Positions 53,270-63,003 of a stretch of DNA of 64,000 nt are shown piece after piece. The notes beneath the pieces were generated by a model, which did no database searches, was not told where the DNA came from, and saw nothing but the letters and a program-made list of their open reading frames with translations. How positions within the stretch are numbered: the first letter of the stretch is position 1; the number at the start of each line of letters is the position of its first letter. The DNA is from Priapulus caudatus (Eukaryota > Priapulida > Priapulimorpha > Priapulimorphida > Priapulidae). Location of the stretch: positions 248,410 to 312,409 of the forward strand of contig NW_014577258.1 of assembly GCF_000485595.1 (NCBI RefSeq). Reading direction: 5' to 3'. The position numbers were made by a program, and so were the translations under genes.

Positions 53270-56200
53270 TATATATATATATATATATAATCTGTATAAG
53301 AACCACTTCCTATATAAATACCTGGAAGTAAGAAATGTGCTCAGCAAAGAGGTTGTCAAATAGAGTTTGAGTGACAGTAGGATAGTATGATATCTACTTC
53401 ACTTGACTCCTTTCAATCACCTCTCTATCCACCACACAGATATATCATTAGCTGGTTATTTAACAGAGGTAAACATCTAGTTTTAAGAAAGAAAAATCAA
53501 TTCACACATTTACTATATATGACAAAATAAATTTAATCTGAAACATTCATAAATCTCATTATGTTAGCTTTCTTTATGTCCTCAATTTAAAGTTACAGTT
53601 AACCAACTGCACCACTCTAAACGTTACGTCCATTTTAGTGTACCTCAATGAAGCAATAGGATAACCGGTGATGCCAATGTAGTGGGCCTTGCCTGCATCC
53701 TTTATCTTTCTGTAGGGCAGGCAGTGTTTCATTGAGAATTACTTCCACTGGGGTGCAAACTCCAAGTCATGAACCTGTAAGAAAGCAACTGCCAGGTAAA
53801 TGGTAGCTGGAGGTGAGCAGAAACTAGATAACAGTATCACATTATTTGAAAGTGGTTCGCTTAAAAATTAAATATCTCACAAGAAAGATAACCACGAACA
53901 TATTAAGGACCGTGTAAGGTTGAAATAGGCACAATTAAGGATAAGTAACCTATGATAACACGTTGAAGCAAATGGAAGCAGTTGGACCAATTACAGAGGG
54001 TGAGAGTTCCCCATGTTCAGTCATAGTATGTTTTAGTAGGTATTCAGTTAGAATCACACCCATGATAAGAGTGGAAAAATAAGATATATAAAATTTTTAA
54101 ATGTGCAAGGTTTTGTGTATATCACAGCAGAAGCAGCATTTATTAACTTAGCACAGACTTAGCACAGACATGAAGAGATACTAAGTCATGATATGAATGA
54201 CTACCTAAGTGTAACAGTAATAAGATTATTAAAATGGCAAGGTCCAAAATCTAGCAAAATCATGACACTAGCGACACCTAGGAGTGTGTTGTATAAACTG
54301 TATTACAGTTGGCTATTGTGCTATCAACCAGCTCATCAACTGCGCCGCAGATGGTACCTAGTGCATGTTTTCACTAATGATATTATTTTATTCAACCCCT
54401 TACCACACTACCATGGTTGACTTCTCTGGATGACATCACTGAAATTAACCCTATTATATACATATTTCCAGCAGTGACATAATATTGTCACTCCTGATAT
54501 TACCTATATACATGATATATGTTCTGATACATGAATATAAATAAATAAATAAACATATATATATATATATATCAGGAGTAGATAATAGGGAAGGAGTGTG
54601 ACTTCAATAAACAAGGGAAATTCGTCATTTACTAGCCTTATAATTACCTACGATTTACTACGCGTAACTCAACCAACTTGAGCTCAAATCGTACAGAGTA
54701 CATTCGCCTAGCATTGTGCGAAATCGTTTCCTCGTATACACCCGCAATCCGGAGATACAGACTAAAACGTACGACACGATTTTCCATTATGTTGCCAGCA
54801 AACTGAATGAGTAAACCGCTTAACTCGAAACAAAAGGCAGCTGTAAATAAGTCAAAGATTAGCTCAGCGAGCCACACCGCATCGCCGAGGGCGCAAGAGT
54901 CGTTAGTAGCTGCTTGGTGCAGCCTAGTGTGGCACGATGCTAGGCGAATGTACTGTGTACGATTTGAGCTCAAGTTGGTTGAGTTACGCGTAGTAAATCG
55001 TAGGTATTCTAAGGCTAGTAAATGACGAATTTCCCTTGTTTATTGAAGTCACACTCCTTCCCTATTATCTACTTCTGATATATATATATATTTATATACA
55101 AAAAAAATATCTGTATTGTCCCACCTGTATGATGTCAACGTATTGCAAGCCAAGTCGTTCTAGGCTCTCATCCACACTTTTCCTTGTTCGCTCTTCACCG
55201 AAGTCAAACATTTTGTGAATATCTGGACTGTATCGACCGACTTTGGTAGCAATATAATAGGAATCTCTTGGAATGTTTTTCAGAGCCTGGAAAATAAGAT
55301 AATTGCACTTTAGCAAGTATATACAAAAGCAGGAACATATGAACGTATAGAACTGACATGCCTTTTGCGATTGTGGAATATTATTTCCAACATCATTTAT
55401 GGATACACTCAAGGTTTTACGAGAAATTTCATTGATTTTTCACTTTCATTTTTATTCGATAGTTAACACTAGGTGTCACCTCTGTACATGCTTATTTCTC
55501 CATATAGCAATGCATGTGAACTTTCAGAGCTTTTGATTGCCCGCATGCGTGTGTAGTGAGCCGTGGCCCTATAAACACACATTTACTGATGATGTCAGAG
55601 ACAGAATACAACCAGCCTGTTCTTTACGCCAGAATCAGCCTCAACACTCCTACAACTGTCAACTGCCGGAAGTAGTTGATATTGCTACATGGTCGAAAAT
55701 AGCATTTATACTTCGTTACATAGCATTACATAGCGATCATTGTGAAAAGTAGAAAACGTTAATTTCTCTGTTTCGATTTCAGCTTGAGCATAGAGGTACA
55801 TCTCATCTATAAATAAATCGTGTGATTGATTCGATTCATCGGTCAATATACGTTTACTCTTCATTAGTGCAATGCCTGTGCAAAAGCTTGAGTGTATCCT
55901 TAAAGGAGCAGTCATTAAAAAAAATAATAAAAGTGTCAATGACACTGTAGCTCACCTTGGGTGTGATAGAAGAGGGAGGGGGGATATATAAAGCAAGAGT
56001 ATATATATGAGAGAACTCCCATTATATAGCATATCTCCCATTATATACTCTTGACAATGATATATGCATAAGTTTTGATGCACATAGAAAGATCGCGCTC
56101 ACTGTCTCACACCACGCGTCAATCACGCATGTTCTACTGCGCGGTTACAGGTCGACGATCGGACAGCGGCCGCGGAAGAGTCGCAAGGCGCGCAAGACAC

Positions 56201-58063
56201 GCAAGAACCGGAACCGGAACCGCGCCGAAGTTAGAGACCCGATCGCAGACGCGTCGGCCGACGAGGCGGACGAGTCCGGGCAGGAGAAGATCCGAATCAG
56301 CATCATGCAGTACATGATGCCGCTCAACATACCCAAGCGTAAGTCTTCCACGAGACACGCCATAGCTACAGACAACGATAACCGCGGATACGTGCATGCC
56401 ATGTAAAAAAACAATGCGATATTTTAACCAGTAGTAGAGCTCGTATATAGAGTTTGTTTACTATGTTTATTCCCAGTTCCACTTAACTTCCAACTGTAGT
56501 TATAATATACTGTACAATACTATAACACACTATAGTTCTAACTGCGTAGCGAACTCAAACCGCTGCGACTGACTGTCAGTGTCTATATCGGCTGATGTAA
56601 CCGCGTTCGGTATTACGGACCCGAAATTGAAATGTCAAAGTTTGACGCCGCGCTTCCTGCGTGTTTGTGTCCTTCAAAGTTTGACAATCGATTTCCTGCG
56701 CATCTGTAATAAGCAGTCGAGTAGCAGCAATCGTCGCGTGTATTAACGAGAGGTGTCGCGAATCGCTTCAGTTAAGCGCTCCAAGATGGTGCCGGTCGGC
56801 GAGAGCGGCTGGGTGAACTTTAACATCAAGAGCACGGTGCGCGCCTGGGTGCGGCGGCCCGACGACAACCAGGGACTCGAGATTCACATCGAGAACAGCC
56901 GCGGCGAACCCGTGCCGGCGGCTCGCTTCATCGCGCCCCTCAACTGCAGCATTCACAAAGGTTCGCAGGCTTCACATGTTCTCAGGCGTACGTGTTCACA
57001 GCTTCCTTTCTCGCGATTTTTTATTTCTCGCGGAAACGCTCGCGCGTTTGGGCCATCTGCCCGCTGCGGTCAGTTCGTCGGTCATTAGTGGACTGAAACT
57101 AGTCGGTCACACGCGCGCATGCATACACACACGCACGCACGCACGCGCACACGCACGCACACACACACACACACGACACAGACAGACAGACAGTCACACA
57201 CACACGCGCACGCGACGCGCTCGTAAACGCGCGAGCAGTGTTTTAGATGTTATTCAGAGCAGTGTTTTAGATGTTATTCAGAGCAGTGTTTTATATGTTA
57301 TTCAGAGCAGTGTTTTAGATGTTATTCAGAGCAGTGTTTTAGATGTTATTCATCGCGAGTTTCAACAGCTTGGTAGCTTTTCAGCGACCACTGAGCTGTA
57401 GTGGCTTAAAGGCATACAGAGTCTCTGGATGTAGAGCTATAGCTAGAAAGTAAAATACAGGCCAGCTGATCATGAGTAAAAATAGCGCAGTGCGCACATT
57501 GAATTGGAGATGTTCTTGTACAATGTATCGCGTTAAAGGCGACGCTACGCATCCACATACGTGTACGAGTAGCGGAGCGAGATATCACTGGTATAATTGC
57601 TATCGACATATGCCGGTGTACTTGTCCGCGAGGAATATTTGCGAATGCTGACATTCATTCCGCTTTTATACTCACAGGAGTTCATGTGCAATCGTCGAAC
57701 GTCGAAGCTAGCAATTCGCTCGGCACGGAAACGAACACAGAGGTCCCGCCAGTTGATCCGTCCCTGCTGAAGGAACACTGTCCCTGGCTGGACATTGGCA
57801 CGATGGACGTCCCGCGGACAACCCGACCCAGTCGCGACCCCTCGATCGGACGTGATCTCAGCGAAGCCGCCGGAACACCGGATGTTGTGCCACGCAACGA
57901 AGCAGACGGGGATGAACCGCCCGACTACCATCCGGTCGACGATTACGAACCAAAGCCAATCGACTTCTCTCAGTTCATCTCTACGCCCTTCCCCCTCGTC
58001 AGTTACCCTGAGCACACGCTGCCTAGTGCCGAAGACGGTTTAGGTGGGGAGCCAGACCGTTAA
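43593..58063 (+). CDS. Secreted TGF-beta-family prodomain protein without a mature ligand domain
   Basis: Six exons: 43593-43822, 45072-45304, 47003-47188, 56151-56338, 56772-56960 and 57678-58063. All junctions are GT-AG and in phase if one base missing from exon 4 in this copy is allowed; that gives 470 residues. Exon 1 has a signal peptide (core TVLLLTAVV) and several N-glycosylation sites. Exon 2 matches the propeptide helix (ILQRLGMSRKPNIS), exon 3 the arm strand (SSATLRLYLLP), exon 4 a polybasic stretch (RPRKSRKARKTR, several furin-like sites) then KIRISIMQYMMPLN, and exon 5 the conserved GWVNFNIKSTVRAWV...NQGLEIHIE end of the prodomain. A ligand would normally start next. Instead exon 6 is acidic and Pro-rich (DYHPVDDYEPKPIDF) and stops; only about six Cys exist in all. 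It may bind ligands or matrix as free propeptides do (inference). Alternative: an unseen 3' exon encodes the ligand. Confidence 0.7.
43823..45071 (+). other. Intron 1 of the TGF-beta-prodomain gene
   Basis: Contains CAGTTA hexamer repeats (43906-43940), a strongly degenerate minisatellite of TGTAGATAGCTGTGACAT-like units at about 44330-44860, and 12-bp CGCTGCGTCGCC-like units (44985-45040) just before the acceptor GCTAACAG. Confidence 0.75.
45305..47002 (+). other. Intron 2 of the TGF-beta-prodomain gene
   Basis: Starts with GTGAGT, then (CG/CA)-rich and (ACGC)n DNA to 45540, AT-rich DNA with (TA)n at 46725-46785, and ends ACGTACAG. An overlapping frame at 46905-47180 is open across exon 3 in a different frame and is rejected. 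Confidence 0.7.
47706..47746. repeat. Perfect hairpin at the left edge of copy A
   Basis: 17-bp arms AGAGCTAATAACACCTA (47706-47722) and its exact inverse (47730-47746) around a 7-bp loop, ending CTCTTGA like the hairpins at 24 and 26 kb. Confidence 0.8.
47847..49776 (+). pseudogene. Indel-damaged second copy of TGF-beta-prodomain exons 4-6
   Basis: Approximate exons: 47847-48038, 48445-48634 and 49381-49776. Splice sites are conserved (CCAG|GTCGAC, GCGTAAGT, TCAG|TTAAG, GCACAG|GAG). However, many one-base gains and losses break the frame in every exon. For example, the prodomain motif that reads GWVNFNIK in copy B is shifted here. Where copy B lacks one A in exon 4 (GGACAGCGG), copy A has CGACAAGCGG. 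I infer sequencing or polishing error, or an alternative haplotype, rather than a decayed paralogue. Confidence 0.75.
50311..50520. repeat. A-rich insertion in copy A
   Basis: About 210 bp of A runs with occasional C, G or T. It is absent at the matching site in copy B (about 58580), where the flanks CATATCATACCA and AACTTGTACAGAT are almost adjacent. Confidence 0.85.
51282..51306. other. Assembly gap (25 N)
   Basis: Unknown bases. By comparison with copy B, about 1.24 kb, including the last coding exon of the aldo-keto reductase gene, is missing here. Confidence 0.99.
51517..55286 (-). CDS. Aldo-keto reductase (L-galactose dehydrogenase-like), copy A, broken
   Basis: Minus-strand exons in coding order: 55286-55125, 53774-53644, 53424-53322, 53017-52886, 52729-52641 and 51602-51517; the last coding exon falls in the N gap. 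The first visible exon has the catalytic Lys (YYIATKVGRY) and SVDESLERLGLQYVDII. The next has the catalytic His (VHDLEF) and NETLPAL, ending GITGYP. Then follow ILSYCH, GIGIISAAPLGMGLLSG and RLALKFSLTQ. This is the AKR family of NAD(P)-dependent TIM-barrel oxidoreductases, closest in pattern to L-galactose dehydrogenase. N-terminal exons (about 65 residues with the Asp/Tyr of the tetrad) are not found. Compensating one-base losses and gains occur in the VHDLEF and ILSYCH exons and an uncompensated loss in the penultimate exon; copy B corrects several. Confidence 0.75.
53101..53290. repeat. (TA)n microsatellite in aldo-keto reductase intron (copy A)
   Basis: AT-alternating DNA; the matching tract in copy B lies at 62330-62515 with different repeat numbers. 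Confidence 0.85.
54560..55092. mobile_element. 0.53-kb element with about 155-bp inverted repeats
   Basis: Left arm 54560-54725 and right arm 54932-55092 are inverted copies with few differences, from ATATCAGGAGTAGATAATAG inward to CGAATGTACT. The middle is about 200 bp and non-coding. It sits in the intron of the aldo-keto reductase gene between the first two visible exons. Copy B contains the left arm (63800 onward) and is cut by the window end. Confidence 0.85.
55287..56082. other. Single-copy stretch between the two duplicated blocks
   Basis: Upstream intron of the aldo-keto reductase, then sequence I cannot assign. It ends with an imperfect hairpin at 55996-56054 (CAAGAGTATATATATG... 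with ...TATATACTCTTGA) directly before copy B. No exon found, including the expected N-terminal exons of the reductase. Confidence 0.5.
57115..57215. repeat. (CA)n/(CACG)n in intron 5 of the prodomain gene
   Basis: Simple CACACG/CAGA repeats; also present, shorter and altered, in copy A near 48785-48870. Confidence 0.85.
57233..57352 (+). repeat. 24-bp tandem repeat, five units
   Basis: Five almost perfect units of GCAGTGTTTTAGATGTTATT plus CAGA lie in the intron before exon 6 of the prodomain gene. The matching array in copy A (48906-49065) shows each unit altered by small deletions, a clear illustration of its poor base quality. Confidence 0.95.
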
Positions 58064-58613
58064 CCTGTGATCGGTGTGCCGTACAACTGTACTGAGACTT
58101 ATACGCTATCACGCACCACCCGGGAACAGTACTGAAAGCCCTGCAGCTGGTTTCCGGGCTGTCAACGGCACCTGTACATATGATGTGTCTTAAAGCAAGC
58201 AGAAAACATATCGAGTATAGGTCCTGGATGTAAATATTATTTGGGTTTAATCTACGTATCGTATTGCATCTTGTTTCTATCGTAATGATAATATATTTAT
58301 TGCTGTAGGAACTTAGAAAGCGGAATAACTGGTGAAAATGTTAATCACGCGCGCAAGAGAACAACGCGTAGCGTTGATTAGAGGTGAACGAAGGCGGATG
58401 TCAACGTCATGGTTCCTACGGGCTGCTTGGGATCAAGAACAGAAGCTGTTAAACATCTACAATTAGTGCAGATGTTACATGTAAATACGATTAAAATTCT
58501 GCCCTGTGAAACGCTGCATCATTATCAAAACGGAATGTAGGTAGTAGCACTGACTTTAGCCATATCATACCACTATTTCATAATAACTTGTACAGATTGA
58601 TGTTTCTTTAAAA

Positions 58614-58619
58614 AATAAA
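58614..58619 (+). promoter_or_regulatory. Possible polyadenylation signal of the prodomain gene
   Basis: AATAAA 551 nt after the stop at 58063, retained in copy A (near 50560). Confidence 0.4.
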
Positions 58620-60272
58620 TGTCACGTCGTATAAGCATTAAAACAAATATTGGTTCTTTATATATTACTTGCTAACCGCAGTTTGTTATACGCTTAACAG
58701 ATCAAACAGATAACCGAATACACATAAATGATATATAACATCACCTATATATTAAGATCTTGCAATTTTCATCAGTAGCTATAGTCTCAACTTTCATACA
58801 TTGACATTTGCAAATAACAGGAGCAGCTAGTAAAAGTACACTTGCAAAAATATCTGCTACATCAGCGTACACTGAAATAGTAACAATAATTGGTATTACG
58901 CATATAAACGCATTACCTATAATCATTAGACATACAATATAGCAAAGTATACCGAAATGGAGGTACACATACACAGCAATCATAATAAAACGCATTCAGG
59001 TGCATCTGAGAGGCTGGGTAAACTCAAATCTATTTCGTCTGCTAGTCCGAGCAATTCCTCCGCAGAACACATTAGCTAGACGGACCGCAAAACAGATTAT
59101 TTACACGGAGAAAACTAAAACATCGATGGTAGCCAAAGAAGTGCCGACCAGAAAGGCATATCGCGTTGCAACAGATTAGTTGGCCGTCACTTTATGCCTG
59201 CATTGGAAGCCTAGCTAAATGCCACCTTCGCGGCTTACCGAATTTAGACCCACCGCCCCTTCTATTCCTGCAGCATCCTAAGAGGGTTGCGCTGGCCCCA
59301 TGACTCGGGGCAAGATGTGTTGACCATGTCGGCACGTCTGTACGCCTGCTAATCCCACCAGGCCGTCAGACAGGCAGCATGCTGCGGCCGGGTGCCGACC
59401 AAACTTCACACATGACGTCTGTAAACAACTCGGCGCAATCTGGCGCCTCGGTATGTCACGGCAAATCTGCGATAATGCGATGCATTGCGACTCATCCCAC
59501 ACAAAATGCCGCGCCACCTACCAGGGGCGTGTTCAGGGGGTCCGGACCCACCCCCCTGCTCGCGCAGAAAACGCATCTAAAAGGGTCAAATTTCAAAAAT
59601 TTTCTGGGGGAGGGCAAATTTTTTCCAGACCCCCACTTTGCGTGCTCCCAAGTTTGGGTTACGGTTAGACCCCCCCCCCCTGGTACAAATCCTGTACACG
59701 CCCCTACGTACGACTATGTTTGAGCAACTGCCATATGATGACGAAACTATACGGATCATAGTGGTGATGGCCGAATACGTAATACATTTGAAAGATGTGT
59801 ATAACAAATTCATATCATATACTTATACTTATTATCTGCAAATGTTGTTTGTCTCACCATCAACGAATGAGCTCTCACGACACATTTCATCTTTTACAAC
59901 TGTTGTATTCAAAACACGCTGCCACAAGGTATACTATGCACACAAGGAACAACTAATAGCTTCATACTCTTACAGCTTTTGTTTTCCACGGTACGTCTGT
60001 GTGTATGGGTGTGCGAGCATGTGTGCGTGCTTGCATACATACGTCTATACATGAGTGTACATGCGTACGTACGTGCGTGCGCGTGTATGTGTGTGCGTGT
60101 ATGTGTGTGTTTATGTGTGTGCGCGTGCGTCCGCGTGTAGATGGCTGTCTCAGTGTCTGTAACTCTATCTGCATACAAACATTATGTAGTACTGTGAGAA
60201 ACAACATGGATGACAAGTCCCTGCCGTTAAATCAACCTGAAGCATGTCATATCGTAGTAAGGCAATGCCTAG
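58620..60272. other. Region between two convergent genes
   Basis: Contains the rest of the duplicated 3' flank to about 59308, then sequence present only in copy B: the short element at 59519-59706 and TG/GTGC-rich DNA at 59995-60140. No gene seen. Confidence 0.45.
59519..59706. mobile_element. Short element with AGGGGCGTGT termini
   Basis: It begins AGGGGCGTGTTCAGG and ends CCTGTACACGCCCCT, so the outer 10 bp are inverted repeats. The interior has G-run and C-run segments and GGGTCAAATTTC. 188 bp, non-coding, MITE-like. Confidence 0.55.
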
Positions 60273-60278
60273 TTTATT
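60273..60278 (-). promoter_or_regulatory. Probable polyadenylation signal of the aldo-keto reductase
   Basis: AATAAA on the minus strand, 82 nt beyond the stop codon at 60360. Confidence 0.6.
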
Positions 60279-60359
60279 GAGTAAGAAAATAAACTGGGTA
60301 TAATTTTTGCAACATACTTGATTCCTCTACAAATCATTACGCAATTTCTGATGTCAATA

Positions 60360-62436
60360 TTAAGTTGTGCTGTCGCGTTTGATTTTGGACCAATACTTCT
60401 TCAATTCCACACCTTCCCACGAGTTTGGCGGCGGTTTGAAAAATCTGAAATGGAAATTATTAATGAGAAAATAACTATGCTTGCACATGACTTACAGATT
60501 TACATATACCACTACTCTTATATGGTCAATAGGGCCAGATTTGTTCCTTATTTTCTTATATTGCTTTTAGTAGTTGTAGAAACCAGTATAAAATTATAAT
60601 AAAAGTAAAAAATCAAATAAATATTAATTAAATAAAATCATATTGTGCTTTATATTGCCATATGGAAATTTTCACAATCAAAGAATTGTGATATTTAGTG
60701 TCCCAGTGAGTTAAAACTGATCACAGGGAAAAGGTTCTGCTGAAAACCAAGATCACCTTTCAATGACATCCTGCATCACTTTCATTTCGTGGCTCGTTAG
60801 CTGCTCAGCTTCTACTTCAATATTCCTGGTCAGTTGCTCTAAACTAAGTGTAAGTAAGCATTAAACATGAGCGACAATATTGTAAAATGGCCGAGTGAAG
60901 TCATCAAAATGAAAAGTTAATATAAGGAGTACAATACACAATCGCCTAAACACAAGAATAGACCGCCTTATTACCAGCAGGCTTATAGTAACCGTCCAGA
61001 CTATGCCCCAACTCCGATAGAGGTTGCTCAACGTCACTCAGATAGTACTGCGTGAGCTATAGACTAGGAAACAGACTATACTGTCTAGCAGGATGGCTCG
61101 AATCTAAATTTAGTAGTAACACATGATCATGGAGGCATACTGCAACATAGCGAAAGCGAAAGTGGAGAGTGCACATTTTATATGGAATATACCATATCCC
61201 AAGACACATAATCCATTAGATACACATTCACCTGAGGAGATATTTGTTCACCCTTTTTCCAAAAACTAAATCAAGGCAATGTCTCAAATGTTTTCAAGCA
61301 GGTGCATTACAATAACTATGACTAGCCACTCACAGTGACCCCATGGCCTAACGCAACCCAACTCGCAATGAATCACGAGTGATTATTAGTAATAATCAAC
61401 ATTTGTTGCACTGCTCAGCTGCACAGACATCAGATCCCAACGTGCCAGTGAAGTAGTGGCTATTTCCCTCTCAGCTGCTACAGGTTTGCCTTCTGGGCAA
61501 ACTTCCAATGAATGCGCATGTCTTGTTGAATAGCTGCCAACTAATGCAGACTGAGGCCAGCAGTTGCTAACAGCTGTGGTCCATATGCTACCGACCGAGT
61601 TGAAAAACGTTCTTAGCTGGTGGTCTATCAAGTTGAATCACAGCAATAATGTACACTAATAGCAACTGCTAATCACCTCATCCCTGAACAACAACATATC
61701 CAGGAGAAACAGAGATGTAATTTTGAGACAGACGTAAACAACTACACCGAAAAGCAGGCAGACAGCTAGGAATCAGTCTGATGGAAAAGCATGCTAACAA
61801 GTAAAGAGCCAGATGTATAGTTATACAAACAGTAATATTCCTATACAGGTATATATACTTACGTAGGCATACTAACTAATGTAGTAGAAATATCTCCTGC
61901 TTGAGTCAAACTGAATTTCAGAGCTAGTCGTGATATATCAGTGTCTTCTGCCTACAATATGTTAAAGAGAACTCTTTTCATTAACAAGAATTTTTTCATT
62001 ATAAAACCCTACCACCGAATGTATAATCAATAGCAATTAGCATGCACGTGCATGCGTTTATTAGCACGCACTTTAATGTCTGAGTGGTTGTATGTACAAT
62101 TTGCTCACTTTACAATATGCTACAGCTTGTGAACAAGCCAGCTTCAGCTCAGGGCTGGCAGGATGCCACGATGGAGGTCCTCTCTCAGACAACAGCCCCA
62201 TTCCCAGAGGGGCAGCACTGATGATTCCGATACCTTTACTCTAGATGGGGCAATCACAGACAGGCGTCACACAGGTTAGGCAATTTCACATAGTCCAGTT
62301 ACAGGTGTCACTGCAAACACACACATATATATATAATTATATATATTATTTGAAATAATTAATATATTAATATTTTATAAATATATTGAATTTTATTTGC
62401 AATAGGATATTATATATATATATAAATAAATAAAAA

Positions 62437-62517
<81 letters not shown>

Positions 62518-63003
62518 CTGTATAAGAACCACTTCCTATATAAATACCTGGAAGTAAGAAATGTGCTGAGCAAAAGAGTTGTCAAATAGAGTTGAGTGAC
62601 AGTAGGATAGTATGACATCTATCTTCACTTGACTCCTTTCAATCACCTCTCTACCCACCAACAGATATATCATAGCTGGTTAGTTTAACAGAGGTAAACA
62701 TCTAGTTTTAAGAAAAAAATCAATTCACACATTTACTATATATGAAAAATAAATTTACTCTGAAACATTCATAAACTCTCATTATGTTACTTTCTTTTAT
62801 GTCACTCAATTAAAGTTACAGTTAACCAACTGCACCACTCCTAAAGCATTACGTTCACATTTTAGTGTACCTCAATGAAGCAATAGGATAACCGGTATGC
62901 CAATGTAGTGCGCCTTGCTGCATCCTTTATCTTCTGTAGGGGCAGGCAGTGTTTCATTGAGAGATACTTCACTGAGGGTGGCCAAACTCGCCAAGTCATG
63001 AAC
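60360..63003 (-). CDS. Aldo-keto reductase (L-galactose dehydrogenase-like), copy B, 5' partial
   Basis: Exons in coding order: 63003-62871, 62650-62548, 62240-62109, 61951-61863, 60843-60757 and 60444-60360. They encode VHDL (catalytic His), a clean ILSYCHSTLFDNSFAQ exon, SKGIGIISAAPLGMGLLSG, RLALKFSLTQAGD, NIEVEAEQLTSHEMKV and a terminal FFKPPPNSWEGVELKKYW, the usual C-terminus of L-galactose-dehydrogenase-like reductases. From the second exon on, all exons join in phase. The first visible exon (133 nt instead of the expected 131) carries indels. The exon with the catalytic Lys, seen in copy A at 55125-55286, would lie beyond 64 kb. The gene runs tail-to-tail with the TGF-beta-prodomain gene. 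Substrate is not determinable from sequence. Confidence 0.8.
62330..62515. repeat. (TA)n microsatellite, copy B
   Basis: Counterpart of the AT tract at 53101-53290. Confidence 0.85.

Larger units (their letters stand above)
47780..55090. repeat. Duplicated block, copy A
   Basis: Near-identical in order and sequence to 56083-64000 (copy B). Segment 47780-51281 matches 56083-59308. After the N gap, 51307-54750 matches 60548-64000. Copy A lacks about 1.24 kb present in B (59309-60547) exactly at the gap. Differences are mostly single-base insertions and deletions. Confidence 0.9.

Noticed and set aside
56075-56317. 80-codon frame across exon 4 rich in Arg/Ser
   Set aside because: It is the wrong frame. 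The alternative frame carries the prodomain strand and reaches the GTAAGT donor in the phase required by exon 5.
57233-57352. Regular 24-bp repeats considered as a CRISPR-like array
   Set aside because: The units are adjacent with no spacers and lie in an intron of an animal gene.
59379-59723. 114-codon frame
   Set aside because: It crosses a short inverted-repeat element with G and C runs, and has no coding support.
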